DNA of 64,000 nt from Clostridia bacterium (GCA_017435385.1 JAFSFB010000003.1:96857-160856), one strand, 5' to 3'. Positions 28,397 through 37,614 are shown, numbered from the stretch's first letter. Notes: generated by a model from the sequence alone, not told the origin. A program made the numbers and translations.

Positions 28397-28560
28397 AATC
28401 AACCTTACAAATGGGGTTGTAATTTATTCATGCAGGGCGGGATGACCTCATCCGCCGTTAATTCCGCAACAATCTTACGGCGGCTTGTGGGCAAGCCGCC
28501 CTACCAAAGCAATCTTTTCTTTGACATTTATATTCAGCCCAAAATTACGCATTGCGCATT
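28397..28560. repeat. Intergenic repeat, copy 2
   Basis: Second copy of the repeat at 26241-26405, in the same orientation. It has scattered base changes and one missing C in the CATCCCGCC tract. It is followed by ACGCATT/ACGAATT tandem units up to about 28574. It occupies most of the gap between gtrA-like and ECF sigma genes. Confidence 0.85.
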
Positions 28561-28579
28561 ACGAATTACGCATTAAAAA

Positions 28580-28600
28580 AGCGGAGCCGAAGCTCCGCTT
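28580..28600 (-). terminator. Terminator of the GtrA-family gene
   Basis: The same AGCGGAGC-CGAA-GCTCCGCT hairpin as at 26472, 14 bases after the stop codon, with A6 on its left acting as the minus-strand T-run. Confidence 0.85.
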
Positions 28601-28613
28601 TGAAAATCTGAAA

Positions 28614-29153
28614 TTATTTTTCTTCCTTCTTCTTATGGAAGAGAATCTTGTCAACGGGGAAATAAAGGAAGAACTGAAGAGCTGAGCAAACAGCAGTTGC
28701 GATTGTGAGAGCAAGACCGCTGCCAAGGTTGAACTTGTTAACGCAAAGCTGGAAGATAACGGGGTTGAGCCATGCTGAGAAGCAAACAAGTGCGATCGTG
28801 AAAACTATGTAGATGGGAAGAGTAATCGCTGTGTTTGCGCTGGAGTTGAATGTCTTTTCCTTGTTGATAAAGAAAGCAACGATCTGAGCGAGAACATTTG
28901 CAGCATTTGCTGAAATGAAGAGAGCAAGACCGCAACGCTCACCTTCGATTACGGGATAATCGAATACCCACCAGTGGAAAGCGGTGTCGCTGAGTTCCTT
29001 GATTGCGGGGATGTTATAAAGAATTGCAAGGGTGACAACCTGAACGATGCATGCACCGAGGCTGACAACGATAAATTTGATAAACTGCCAGAGAGTGTTA
29101 ATGCCTGAGCCTTTATTCTCAGCAGCCTTATCGATCTGATTTAACTTTCCCAT
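28614..29153 (-). CDS. GtrA family membrane protein
   Basis: 179 residues with four predicted membrane helices (about 22-45, 68-90, 102-125, 145-165) and the family phrases FIKFIVVSLGACIVQVVTL and AQIVAFFINKEKTFN. GtrA proteins are linked to translocation of lipid-linked sugars in cell-surface polysaccharide synthesis. No glycosyltransferase lies adjacent, so the substrate is open. AAGGAG precedes the ATG. Confidence 0.85.
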   Translation of the reverse strand: MGKLNQIDKAAENKGSGINTLWQFIKFIVVSLGACIVQVVTLAILYNIPAIKELSDTAFHWWVFDYPVIEGERCGLALFISANAANVLAQIVAFFINKEKTFNSSANTAITLPIYIVFTIALVCFSAWLNPVIFQLCVNKFNLGSGLALTIATAVCSALQFFLYFPVDKILFHKKKEEK

Positions 29154-29186
29154 GAAAAATTCTCCTTTTCATTATAAATTCGATTA

Positions 29187-29215
29187 ATTATAACATAATG
29201 TCAATCTCTTGGCAA
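29187..29215 (-). promoter_or_regulatory. Promoter of the GtrA-family gene
   Basis: On the minus strand TTGCCA and a perfect TATAAT are 17 bases apart, about 35 bases before the start. Confidence 0.72.
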
Positions 29216-29246
29216 GTCAAAAAACGAGTTGAGTTTTTGTGCATAT

Positions 29247-30548
29247 TTACTCAACGATGCGAAGAAGAAGCGGTATTCTTTCGGGCTCGGACTGAGAAAA
29301 ATTCAACGCACCGAGATATTGCTTTTCCGCCGCACCGAAAAGAGCTTCGTCAGAGCAGAAAAGAGTTGCAAGAGTTTCGCCCTTTTCAACATAATCGCCC
29401 GTTTTCTTTTCTATGATTATTCCTGCACTCGCATCGACCGAGTCCTCTTTTTTCTGCCTGCCGGCTCCGAGAGAAACGCAGACCGAGCCGACGCCCTCTG
29501 TGTTCATTGAAGAGATGTATCCCGTTTCGGGTGCGATAACCTTACGGCTGCATCTTGCCCTCGGGAAGAACTCCGTGTTCAGAATATAGTTCTCATCTCC
29601 GCCCTGAAGCTTCACCATTTCGGCAAGCTTTCTGAGAGCCGAGCCGTCATCAATTTTCGATTTTGCAAGAGCCTTGCATTCTTCAAACGTCCCCTTTCCC
29701 GCAAGCTCGAGAAGCTTTGCGGAAAGAAGAACGGATATTTCCGTCAGATCCTCGGGTCCGTTGCCTTTAAGAGTTTCGACTGCTTCGATAACCTCGAGAG
29801 AGTTGCCGATATTTTTGCCGAGAGGTCGGTCCATATCGGTTATCAGAGCGGCAATTTTTCTGCCTGCCCCCCTGCCGATCTCAACCATCTTTTCGGCAAG
29901 CTTTGCGGCGGATTCCTCATCCTTCATGAAAGCTCCGCTTCCGCATTTGACATCGAGCACGATGCAGTCCGCACCGCCCGCAAGCTTCTTGCTCATTATG
30001 CTCGAAGCAATAAGAGGCATGTTATCGACGGTTGCCGTAACATCACGAAGTCCGTAGAGCTTTTTATCGGCGGGACAAAGCCTGCCCGACTGCCCCGCAA
30101 CACAGAGTCCGCACTTATTGACAATGTCGGCAAACTCCTCGGTTGCAAGCGAGGTTCTGAAATTCGGGATCGATTCAAGCTTGTCGACCGTGCCGCCCGT
30201 ATGCCCGAGTCCTCTGCCGCTCATTTTCGCCATTCTGACTCCGCAGGAAGCGACAACGGGAGCAACGATCAGCGTTGTTTTGTCGCCGACTCCGCCCGTC
30301 GAATGCTTGTCACCCTTTATTCCGTCAATGCCCGACAAATCAGCCATATCTCCCGAGCGTGCCATGGCATCGGTCAGCCAGAGAGTTTCCTCCTCGTTGA
30401 GGCTGTTGAAGAATATAGCCATGAGCATAGCCGAAAGCTGATAATCGGGAACGGTTTCGTTTGCCGCCGAAAAAGCGAAGAATTCAATTTCCTCTTTCGT
30501 CAGCGCAAAGCCGTCACGCTTTTTCTGAATCAATGATTTGAAATCCAT
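29247..30548 (-). CDS. Pyrimidine-nucleoside (thymidine) phosphorylase
   Basis: 433 residues. KHSTGGVGDKTTL is the phosphate-binding loop and SGRGLGHTGGTVDKLE is the thymidine/pyrimidine phosphorylase signature. The C-terminal domain (GYISSMNTEGVGSVCV) closes the active site. It converts pyrimidine nucleosides to free base plus (deoxy)ribose-1-phosphate. It is last in the operon HAD-deoC-deoD-cdd-this gene, a complete route that ends with deoxyribose-5-phosphate cleavage by DeoC. The phosphopentomutase needed is not in the window. It could be called deoA or pdp. Confidence 0.95.
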   Translation of the reverse strand: MDFKSLIQKKRDGFALTKEEIEFFAFSAANETVPDYQLSAMLMAIFFNSLNEEETLWLTDAMARSGDMADLSGIDGIKGDKHSTGGVGDKTTLIVAPVVASCGVRMAKMSGRGLGHTGGTVDKLESIPNFRTSLATEEFADIVNKCGLCVAGQSGRLCPADKKLYGLRDVTATVDNMPLIASSIMSKKLAGGADCIVLDVKCGSGAFMKDEESAAKLAEKMVEIGRGAGRKIAALITDMDRPLGKNIGNSLEVIEAVETLKGNGPEDLTEISVLLSAKLLELAGKGTFEECKALAKSKIDDGSALRKLAEMVKLQGGDENYILNTEFFPRARCSRKVIAPETGYISSMNTEGVGSVCVSLGAGRQKKEDSVDASAGIIIEKKTGDYVEKGETLATLFCSDEALFGAAEKQYLGALNFSQSEPERIPLLLRIVE

Positions 30549-30556
30549 GTTTCACC

Positions 30557-30967
30557 TCAGAATTCACGCTTGTCGAAGCTCATCGGGAGAAGCTCCGCCA
30601 AGGTCATGACTTTATAATCGGATTCGCTTTTTGCAATTATGATCTCAAAATCCGCATCGCAGAATTCACGCATGACCTGCCTGCAGATTCCGCAGGGAGG
30701 ACAGTATTCCGACGGGATTTTTTCATGCGAATTGCCGCCGACGACCGCAATTCTTTCAAACTCCGTTTCGCCCTCGGAAACCGCCTTGAAAATCGCAGTC
30801 CGCTCTGCGCAGTTCGTTGCGGAATAGCCTGAGTTTTCAATGTTACAGCCCGAAAACACCTTTCCGTTTTTGCAGAGCAGAGCCGCTCCGACGGCAAAGC
30901 CCGAATAGGGCGAATAAGCTTTTTCTCTCGCTTTGAGAGCAATATTTATAAGCTCAGCGTTTTTCAT
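30557..30967 (-). CDS. cdd: Cytidine deaminase
   Basis: A 136-residue tetrameric-type zinc deaminase. Zinc ligands are the cysteine of NCAERTAIF and CPPCGICRQ, and the catalytic Glu is in CAE. It converts (deoxy)cytidine to (deoxy)uridine, feeding the pyrimidine phosphorylase encoded next. It overlaps the deoD stop by four bases and uses the GGAGGCGG ribosome binding site. Confidence 0.97.
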   Translation of the reverse strand: MKNAELINIALKAREKAYSPYSGFAVGAALLCKNGKVFSGCNIENSGYSATNCAERTAIFKAVSEGETEFERIAVVGGNSHEKIPSEYCPPCGICRQVMREFCDADFEIIIAKSESDYKVMTLAELLPMSFDKREF

Positions 30968-31680
30968 TCCGCCGCCTCCAGAGCAATTTCGATCATTTTA
31001 TTGAAGGTCTGCTCTCTTTCAAGTGCCGTGCATTCCTCTCCGCCCGTCAGCGGACAGTCGGAAACCGTGCAGATGCATAGAGCCTTTTTGCCGCTTCTCG
31101 CCGCATTCATATAAAGCGCCGCCGCTTCCATTTCGATTGCGAGAACACCCATCTTCTGCCACGATGCAAGACTTGCGGCATCGTCATAGAAGGTATCCGA
31201 GGAAAATATATTGCCGACATGCGCTTTTATTCCGAGCTTTTCGGCAGCATTAACGGCATTCGTCAGCGTTTCATAATCGGCAACAGGAGCAAAAGTACCC
31301 GGCAGATTATACTGCTTGGCGAAGCTGCTGTTCGTGCATGCACCCATGCCGATAACAACATCACGCAGGTGCAGCTTCGGGCTGATCGCTCCCGCCGAAC
31401 CGACTCTGATTATCGTTTCGACATCATAGAAATTGAAAAGCTCATAGGAATAGATTCCGATCGACGGCATGCCCATTCCCGAAGCCATAACGGAAACTCT
31501 CTTGCCTTTATAATATCCCGTATAGCCCTGAACGCCCCTCGTATTGTTGACAAGAACGGCGTTTTCAAGATAGTTTTCCGCAATATACTTTGCTCGGAGC
31601 GGATCGCCCGGCATAAGAACGGTTTTTGCAAACGCATCCCTTTCGGTTGCGGCGATATGCGGTGTGGGTAACTTACTCAT
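30964..31680 (-). CDS. deoD: Purine nucleoside phosphorylase
   Basis: 238 residues of the hexameric (trimer-of-dimers) DeoD class. It begins TPHIAATERDAFAKTVLMPGDPLRAKYIA-like sequence with the phosphate-binding GDP, and has VASGMGMPSIGIYSYEL and the ribose/base-binding EMEAAALY. It cleaves purine (deoxy)nucleosides with phosphate. It is in the middle of the nucleoside-salvage operon and coupled to cdd. Confidence 0.97.
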   Translation of the reverse strand: MSKLPTPHIAATERDAFAKTVLMPGDPLRAKYIAENYLENAVLVNNTRGVQGYTGYYKGKRVSVMASGMGMPSIGIYSYELFNFYDVETIIRVGSAGAISPKLHLRDVVIGMGACTNSSFAKQYNLPGTFAPVADYETLTNAVNAAEKLGIKAHVGNIFSSDTFYDDAASLASWQKMGVLAIEMEAAALYMNAARSGKKALCICTVSDCPLTGGEECTALEREQTFNKMIEIALEAAE

Positions 31681-31697
31681 AAAAAATCAGCTCCTTA

Positions 31698-32363
31698 TCA
31701 ATATCCCTGAACTTCCTGATTCTTGACGATCTTTACGATAGCACTCGTTCCGAGTCTTTCGCAGCCGAGAGCAAGATAATCCTCGGCATCCTCGAGCGAA
31801 CGGATTCCGCCTGCGGCTTTCATTCTGACATCCTTGCCGATATTGGCGGCAAAGAGCTTTATATCCTCTCTCGTTGCGCCGCCCTTTGAAAAGCCCGTTG
31901 AGGTCTTGATGAAATCTGCGCCCGATTCGGTAACGACCTTGCACATTTCAATTTTTTCCTCGTCGGTCAGAAGGCAGGTTTCGATTATTACCTTTAATAT
32001 TTTGCCCGAGCAAGCGGATTTTACAGCTTTGATCTCATCGAGCACCTCGTCATATTTTCCGTCCTTTACCTTGCCGACATTGATGACCATATCGATCTCA
32101 TCGGCTCCGTTTTTAACGGCATCTGCCGCCTCGAAGGCTTTGACCTCGGCGGTCGAATAGCCGTTGGGGAAGCCGATGACCGTGCATATTGCAAGCTTAT
32201 CTCCGACATATTCCTTTGCCTGCTTAACATATGAAGCGGGAATGCATACGCTCGCCGTCGAGAATTTCATTCCGTCGTCGCAGATCGATCTGATCTGCTC
32301 CCATGTTGCGTCAACGGCAAGCAGAGTATGGTCACAATGGGAAAGAATTTTGTTGATATCCAT
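31698..32363 (-). CDS. deoC: Deoxyribose-phosphate aldolase
   Basis: 221 residues. The Schiff-base lysine lies in [16 protein letters not shown] and the second catalytic Lys in [11 protein letters not shown]. It splits 2-deoxyribose-5-phosphate into acetaldehyde and glyceraldehyde-3-phosphate. Operon position between the HAD gene (15-base gap) and deoD (17-base gap) fits deoxynucleoside catabolism. Confidence 0.97.
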   Translation of the reverse strand: MDINKILSHCDHTLLAVDATWEQIRSICDDGMKFSTASVCIPASYVKQAKEYVGDKLAICTVIGFPNGYSTAEVKAFEAADAVKNGADEIDMVINVGKVKDGKYDEVLDEIKAVKSACSGKILKVIIETCLLTDEEKIEMCKVVTESGADFIKTSTGFSKGGATREDIKLFAANIGKDVRMKAAGGIRSLEDAEDYLALGCERLGTSAIVKIVKNQEVQGY

Positions 32364-32378
32364 AATTATTCTCCTCTG

Positions 32379-33188
32379 TTATAAAGCATATTTTTCAATC
32401 ATCTGCGCAACGCCGTCAACCGCATTTGAGGGCGCAACCGCTTTCGCCGCTGACTTGCAGACTGCATTGCCGTTTTCCATAGCAAACGAAAGCCCCGCAA
32501 ATTCAAGCATCGGGCAGTCATTTTCAGCATCGCCGAAGGACATGACCTCGTCTGCCGTTATACCGAGAACTCCGCAGAGTCCGCTGAGCGCAGTACCTTT
32601 ATCCGCACCGACCGCCGTTGCGGCAAGCTCGCCTCTGACCGCAGAGGTCATGACAAGTTTTTTCTTTCTGAAAAGCTCAACGATTTCCGCTTCATGCTCT
32701 CCCATCGAGAAAACATCGATAACCTCGGCATCCTGCGAGCCGATAACATCCGTAAGGCTGTCGCAAAGCTGAACCCTTGAAAGAAAATCCTTCAGAAAAT
32801 CCTCGGGCAGTCCCGTGTCTGCCGAAAAAGACATCGCAGATTTCTGAATATAGATTCTTCCGCCGAGATAGATGTGATAATGAACGGGAAGAGTGTTCAG
32901 AAACTCAACCGCCTCAATAACATCTTTATTCGGAATGAGGGTTGAATAAACATATTTTTCTTCGTTGCGGTCATAAACCGCCGCTCCGTTTGAGCTGATG
33001 ACATAATCCGCAAAAGGGATCTGAGCCGTTACGGAATCTGTAAAGCTGAGCGTTCTTCCCGTTGCGATGGCAATTCTGACTCCCTTTTCATGTGCCGCAA
33101 AAAGTGCGTCTTTTGTTCTCTGAGTGACGGTCATATGATCGGGCGCCATAAGCGTTCCGTCAAGATCCGTTGCGATAAGCTTAACCAT
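32379..33188 (-). CDS. Cof-type HAD-superfamily phosphatase
   Basis: 269 residues. HAD motif I is IATDLDGTLM, motif II is IATGRT and motif IV is MSFGDAENDCPM, with a C2-type cap between. Cof proteins remove phosphate from sugar phosphates, FMN or pyridoxal phosphate. As first gene of the nucleoside operon it may act on (deoxy)ribose phosphates or nucleotides, which is inferred from context only. Confidence 0.88.
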   Translation of the reverse strand: MVKLIATDLDGTLMAPDHMTVTQRTKDALFAAHEKGVRIAIATGRTLSFTDSVTAQIPFADYVISSNGAAVYDRNEEKYVYSTLIPNKDVIEAVEFLNTLPVHYHIYLGGRIYIQKSAMSFSADTGLPEDFLKDFLSRVQLCDSLTDVIGSQDAEVIDVFSMGEHEAEIVELFRKKKLVMTSAVRGELAATAVGADKGTALSGLCGVLGITADEVMSFGDAENDCPMLEFAGLSFAMENGNAVCKSAAKAVAPSNAVDGVAQMIEKYAL

Positions 33189-33221
33189 TTTTTCTCCTTG
33201 AATAATAACAAATATATTTAA

Positions 33222-33250
33222 AGTATATCACCGTCGGCATTTTCAGTCAA
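33222..33250 (-). promoter_or_regulatory. Promoter of the nucleoside-salvage operon
   Basis: On the minus strand TTGACT and TATACT are 17 bases apart, about 34 bases before the HAD start. No operator for DeoR/CytR-like control was recognised. Confidence 0.75.
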
Positions 33251-33357
33251 GAATTACGGCAGTCAATATTTGCTCTCAAAATGTGACGATTTTGAACAAA
33301 ATCACCGATTCCGTTTTGTTTAATCTAACGATTTTATGCCAAATTTTAACTTTTCAC

Positions 33358-33386
33358 TTGTAATTTCATCAATAAAGATATATTAT
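33358..33386 (+). promoter_or_regulatory. Promoter of the small conserved gene
   Basis: TTGTAA and TATTAT are 17 bases apart, 35 bases before the ATG. Confidence 0.6.
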
Positions 33387-33421
33387 TGTGACAATACGGA
33401 ACATTTTCAAGGGTGATTTTG

Positions 33422-33619
33422 ATGTATTTTGTAACAAAGAGAACGGTCGAGATCGAAAATACGGTTCATGAGGAGTTCGGCGTTTCATACGGCGAAAACA
33501 ATATTATCTTTTTCACAAGCGACATAAAAGAAGCGGAAATGCTTGCCGAGCTTCTCAACGAAAACGAGGTTGAGCCGAATCATGTCGCTGACATAATAGA
33601 AGACTTATTTTACACATAG
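33422..33619 (+). CDS. Small conserved protein, DUF6514-like
   Basis: 65 residues, acidic and soluble (MYFVTKRTVEIENTVHEEFG, then LNENEVEPNHVADIIEDLFY). The pattern of an N-terminal beta hairpin and a C-terminal helix ending HVADIIEDLF resembles the DUF6514 family of Clostridia; the function is unknown. It has its own promoter, AAGGGTG before the ATG and a hairpin after it. An in-frame GTG three codons upstream overlaps the ribosome binding site. Confidence 0.72.
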   Translation: MYFVTKRTVEIENTVHEEFGVSYGENNIIFFTSDIKEAEMLAELLNENEVEPNHVADIIEDLFYT

Positions 33620-33620
33620 A

Positions 33621-33651
33621 AGTCCCCCGATGATTTTCTCACCGAGGGACT
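33621..33651. terminator. Hairpin between converging genes
   Basis: AGTCCC and GGGACT arms enclose a partly paired 19-base middle, and T-rich DNA follows on the plus side. It separates the small gene from the histidine kinase gene. Confidence 0.55.
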
Positions 33652-33656
33652 GCATA

Positions 33657-35237
33657 TTATTTTATTGTTTTACCTTTAAAGAAGAAGCTCACGCCTCCCC
33701 GTTTGTTGGTATAAGAGCATCCGAAGCCGTGAAGCTCAAAAATCCGCTTGTTTATAGGAAGTCCCATTCCCGAAGAATCTCCCGACGAGGTTCTCGCCGA
33801 GTCACCCTTTGTCAGAATGCCCCAGATATCTTCTGTATACGGAATCGCATCACCGTCATTATAGACCTCAAAAACAAATTCCTTTGCGTTTGCTTCAAGC
33901 TTGACGGAGATCTTTTTCTCCCCCTTCGCATACTTGACGGCGTTTGAAAAATAGTTATCGATCGCAAGCGAAATAAGCTCATGATTTGCGGAAACGAAAA
34001 CACCGTCTTTTATGTCGCAGGATATTTCGGCGTTGTTTGTTTTTGCATAAGCCCTGTATTTTTCGATTTCTGCTTTGACGATTTCCGACAGATCGCATCT
34101 CTCTTTCAAAACGCTCTCCGCATTCGTCACCCGATTGAACAGCAGCAGAGTTCTGACAATCGAATCCATCCTGACTGCTTCGTCATAAACCGATTTCACA
34201 TATTCTCCGTTCTTTTCGGGAGCAATATTCTCCATGATGCATTCGCACTGATTCTGAATAACCGCAAGCGGAGTTTTCAGCTCATGTGCCGCTGCGGAGA
34301 TAAACGCCTGCTGATTTCTTCTCATCTGTTGACTTTTGTTGAACAGCCTGATTGCAACGATATAGACAATCAGCGTCGCAACCGCAAAAATTATTGCTGT
34401 ATAAAAAGTCAGTGCCCAAAAGAATTCAGAGGTAATTATTTTATGAAACGGACTGTATTCAACGTACATAAAGAAAGCGTAACCGTCAATGACACTACAA
34501 CGATTAAATTCTCCTGAGCTGAAAAAACCGTGCCCGCCATCATTTCCGTTATATTCATATTCTGAAATCGCATTTTCAAGTTTAGTCATTGCTTTTTGGT
34601 AATATTTATGGTCGATGCTGTTTTCATCGAGATCATAAAAATTCCAGCTCAGAATCAGATATCTGTTCTTTTCTCTGTTAACGGTTTCATTTATTTCAAG
34701 GTCATTGAGCTTAACCGTCATATATCCACCCTTTTGGTCGCCAAGAACTATTGAAACGGGAATCTTTTTCTCCCCGTCAGTATGAAGATTGATTTCATGT
34801 ATCAGAATATTGCCATGACCGCTTTGTATCTTGAATTTCATTATTTCTGACTTGACTTCGGAGGTCATATATTCTTCTATCGAGGCATAGTTCATGCTGC
34901 TTTGATTTGTTTTTTCATCATATACGCTCCACCATAAACCGTTCTCACTTTTGAAAAGAACATTTTTGTTTTTGTCAACCAAAGCAAAAGCATATGCAGG
35001 CTTTGTATTAGTTGAATCAGGAGTATAACCCAAAATGTTTCGGTGAAGAGATTCTATATCTTCAATACGTCCTTCAATATAATCAACAATCATTTCATCA
35101 GAATAAGTTGATTTGTAATTCTGACGTATATCCTCCAACATATCTGCCAATGCACTGAAATAATTGATAAATGTTGCGCAGATAAACATCATAAATGAGC
35201 CGAGAAGCACAATAGCCGTCAATTTCTTTTTCGTCAT
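33657..35237 (-). CDS. Two-component sensor histidine kinase
   Basis: 526 residues. Membrane helices at about 8-28 and 275-298 enclose an extracellular sensor of about 245 residues with no recognisable fold. The HisKA box is AAAHELKTPLAVIQNQ with the phospho-accepting His. The ATPase domain has the N box DNYFSNAVKYAKG and the G2 box SSGMGLPINKRIF. The ATG follows GAGGAG by eight bases, five bases after the response-regulator stop. The signal is unknown and no transporter lies next to it. Confidence 0.9.
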   Translation of the reverse strand: MTKKKLTAIVLLGSFMMFICATFINYFSALADMLEDIRQNYKSTYSDEMIVDYIEGRIEDIESLHRNILGYTPDSTNTKPAYAFALVDKNKNVLFKSENGLWWSVYDEKTNQSSMNYASIEEYMTSEVKSEIMKFKIQSGHGNILIHEINLHTDGEKKIPVSIVLGDQKGGYMTVKLNDLEINETVNREKNRYLILSWNFYDLDENSIDHKYYQKAMTKLENAISEYEYNGNDGGHGFFSSGEFNRCSVIDGYAFFMYVEYSPFHKIITSEFFWALTFYTAIIFAVATLIVYIVAIRLFNKSQQMRRNQQAFISAAAHELKTPLAVIQNQCECIMENIAPEKNGEYVKSVYDEAVRMDSIVRTLLLFNRVTNAESVLKERCDLSEIVKAEIEKYRAYAKTNNAEISCDIKDGVFVSANHELISLAIDNYFSNAVKYAKGEKKISVKLEANAKEFVFEVYNDGDAIPYTEDIWGILTKGDSARTSSGDSSGMGLPINKRIFELHGFGCSYTNKRGGVSFFFKGKTIK

Positions 35238-35242
35238 ACCGA

Positions 35243-35911
35243 TCACTCCTCTCTGAATGAATAACCGCCGCCGATGACCGTTTTAATATGAACCGACCTT
35301 TCGCCCAGAGCCTTTCTGAGCTTTTTGATGTGGGTATCGACAACTCTCTCGTCGCCCTCGAAATCCCAGCCCCATATTTTCGTGAGAATCTGTTCTCTCG
35401 AAAGAACATTATTCTTGTTTTCCATGAGCAGAACAAGCAGTCGGAAGGTCTTGTTGGCAAGAGCGATCTCCTCTCCGTCAACGCTCACGCTCATTCTGCT
35501 TTTGTCGGCAACGATTCCGCAACAGGCGATTTCCTTCTGAAGCTTGTTGCCCTTATGTCTGCCGATAATTACATTGCATTTTTCCGCAAGAACGGCAAGT
35601 GGAAACGGCTTTACGATATAGTCATCGCAGCCGAAACGGTAGCCGTCAAGAAGATCCTTTTCTTCTCCCAAAGCGGAAAGAAAAAGAATCGGAGTATCGG
35701 AAAATCTGCGGATTTCCCTGCAAGCCTCAAAGCCGTTCATGACGGGCATCATGACATCGAGAACGATAAGGTCGAATTCCCCGTTTTCCGCTTTCACGAC
35801 CGCTTCAGCACCGTTAACCGCAAGAACGACCTCGAAGCCCTTGGCTGAAAGATAATCCGAATATGTTTCTCTGATTTTCTTTTCATCGTCACAGATCAGA
35901 ACCCTGTTCAC
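35243..35911 (-). CDS. OmpR/PhoB-family response regulator
   Basis: 222 residues. The receiver domain has the acidic pair in ICDDEKKIRE, the phospho-Asp in LIVLDVMMPVMNG and the Lys in YIVKPFP. The winged-helix output domain has RLLVLLMENKNNVLSREQIL and VDTHIKKLRKALG. The start is a GTG with AGGAG nine bases upstream; an in-frame ATG three codons earlier touches the ribosome binding site. It is co-transcribed with the kinase. Confidence 0.93.
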   Translation of the reverse strand: MNRVLICDDEKKIRETYSDYLSAKGFEVVLAVNGAEAVVKAENGEFDLIVLDVMMPVMNGFEACREIRRFSDTPILFLSALGEEKDLLDGYRFGCDDYIVKPFPLAVLAEKCNVIIGRHKGNKLQKEIACCGIVADKSRMSVSVDGEEIALANKTFRLLVLLMENKNNVLSREQILTKIWGWDFEGDERVVDTHIKKLRKALGERSVHIKTVIGGGYSFREE

Positions 35912-35986
35912 GGAAATCATCTCCTTTCATCCAAAGAATAACTCCCCCGTGTGTATTTCATGTGTCGGATGATTATTTTTTATGAT

Positions 35987-36022
35987 AGACAAAAAAGCCT
36001 CCTCCGTCAAGGAAGAAGCTTT
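35987..36022 (-). terminator. Terminator of the BNR-repeat gene
   Basis: AAAGCCTCCTCC and GGAAGAAGCTTT pair imperfectly around GTCA, with a T6 run on the minus strand. It lies 15 bases after the stop. Confidence 0.7.
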
Positions 36023-36036
36023 AATCTTTATATTGA

Positions 36037-37116
36037 TTATAAAACCGATTCCAGCTCAGAATATGTTACCTTGACTATCTTCGTGCTGTTAAGACAGACT
36101 TCCGTGCCGTTGCTGTGATAATAAGCAACAACAAATCCGTCAGCCGTTTCGGCAATCGCAGGATAGCAGTAACCGTTTCTGCGGTCATCCTCGAGATAGA
36201 AAACATGCTCTTTCGCAAAGGTCTTGCCTCTGTCGGTGCTGACTGCGATAACATACGGCGTTCTGCCCCACGGCTCACTCTCTTCTCGTAGAAGATGCTC
36301 GGGCTCGGGATTAAAAACCGCAACGGTATATTTCCCGCAGTCCTTGACAAGCATCGGAGAGCAGGCGGAAGAAAAAAACAGATTCGGCTCGGGCTGAGTC
36401 CAGTTTTCTCCGCCGTCTGACGAGAAGCATTCAAACTGAAAACCGAGGCTCGTTCGGATATAGCACCATATCCTGCCGTCGGAAAGCTCATAGAGTCCGG
36501 GTTCCTCGTAGCCGTCGGGATTGCCCTTGAACGGACAAGGAAGCTCCGTTCCGCTCTTGTTCCATGTCACGCCGTCATCATCAGAAAAGAAGAGGCAGAT
36601 TTCGCCCGGCATGAAATCCTTATGCTCAGTAAGAACGGTATGTCTTGCCGCCGCAAAAAGTATTCTTCCGCTGCTGAGCTTTATGACTCTGTCGTTGTTT
36701 ATAACATAATAATCAGCGATCTCAAGGCAGTCCAGACAGTTTACCGGCTCTCTCCAGGTTTCGCCCTCGTCGCACGAACGGGAAAGCACGATTTTATCCG
36801 TTCCGTCTTCGTTCTTGACGATATAGAAAGCGCCGATGTCGCCGTTATTCATTCTGAGGAAGGAGAAGCTCATTATGTTTTTTGAATTTTCGGGCTTTTC
36901 AAAAAGAACTCTCTTTCCGCCCCATGTTTCACCCTCGTCGTCGGAAACAACAGCCGCAATTCTTGCCGCCGCATCATCCTCCCAGTCACCCGAAATGAAC
37001 TCGGTGTAAGCAAACATAAGCGAACCGTCTGCCAGCCTTATAAATGAGCCCTCACCGTTTCTGGGGTTGAATTCACTTGTCCCGATAAAATGAACCTGCC
37101 TGCCGATTTTTCTCAT
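36037..37116 (-). CDS. BNR/Asp-box beta-propeller protein, sialidase-like
   Basis: 359 residues, starting MRKIGRQVHFIG after AAGGAG. Five Asp-box repeats are visible: SDDEGETW, SCDEGETW, SDDDGVTW, SSDGGENW and STDRGKTF. They are spaced as in a six-bladed sialidase propeller. A clear FRIP motif is absent (the matching place reads GSFIRLADGS), and there is no signal peptide. It is therefore probably a cytoplasmic glycosidase-like protein acting on imported oligosaccharides, or a non-sialidase relative. It is a lone gene with its own terminator. Confidence 0.75.
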   Translation of the reverse strand: MRKIGRQVHFIGTSEFNPRNGEGSFIRLADGSLMFAYTEFISGDWEDDAAARIAAVVSDDEGETWGGKRVLFEKPENSKNIMSFSFLRMNNGDIGAFYIVKNEDGTDKIVLSRSCDEGETWREPVNCLDCLEIADYYVINNDRVIKLSSGRILFAAARHTVLTEHKDFMPGEICLFFSDDDGVTWNKSGTELPCPFKGNPDGYEEPGLYELSDGRIWCYIRTSLGFQFECFSSDGGENWTQPEPNLFFSSACSPMLVKDCGKYTVAVFNPEPEHLLREESEPWGRTPYVIAVSTDRGKTFAKEHVFYLEDDRRNGYCYPAIAETADGFVVAYYHSNGTEVCLNSTKIVKVTYSELESVL

Positions 37117-37214
37117 ATATATTCTCCTTAGCCGAAACCGTAAGCAAAACTTGAATTGCAAAAAAATTATATAAAAAAACAACCGTTAAGTCAATCTTTG
37201 AATTATATATTGTA

Positions 37215-37252
37215 AAACAAAACCGCCGCACCATATACCGATGCAGCGGTTG
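37215..37252 (-). terminator. Terminator of the lipoprotein gene
   Basis: AACCGC and GCGGTT arms plus an inner GC pair form a hairpin, and a TTTTGTTTT tract follows on the minus strand. Confidence 0.7.
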
Positions 37253-37266
37253 ATCAGGTTTTGATA

Positions 37267-37614
37267 TTACTTGATTTTTTCAAGAGTAAGGGTATTTTCC
37301 TCTCCCGTCAAAACAAGCTTCTTTGAGCCGTCGAATTCGTAGGTATATTCCTCTGTGTTCTCAAACCCGAAAGCTGAAGCGGTAATTGTCAGCTTATTCT
37401 CTTCGGCAAAGGAATATGTGAAATCAACATTGACTGCATTTGATCTGACACCAGTTCCGTCTTCATAGAAGGTATAAACCGTTTCGGTGACAACGCCGAG
37501 AATGGTCGTGTTGCATCTCCATGAGCCGACAATCGTTTTTTCGGGCGTGAGGGCGCATGAGCAAAGAGCAAGCATCATAACAAACACAAGAGCAACCGCA
37601 ACTGTTTTTTTCAT
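37267..37614 (-). CDS. Small secreted lipoprotein
   Basis: 115 residues. The N-terminus MKKTVAVALVFVMMLALCSC is a type II signal with a lipobox-like LALC/LCSC. The remaining about 95 residues are beta-rich (GSWRCNTTILGVVTETVYTF, YTYEFDGSKKLVLTG) and look like a small lipocalin-like or DUF5640-type barrel. Function unknown. GAGG precedes the ATG. Confidence 0.75.
   Translation of the reverse strand: MKKTVAVALVFVMMLALCSCALTPEKTIVGSWRCNTTILGVVTETVYTFYEDGTGVRSNAVNVDFTYSFAEENKLTITASAFGFENTEEYTYEFDGSKKLVLTGEENTLTLEKIK

Noticed and set aside
36037..37116. A genuine secreted sialidase
   Set aside because: The Asp boxes are clear but no signal peptide and no FRIP motif are seen, so only the propeller fold is claimed.
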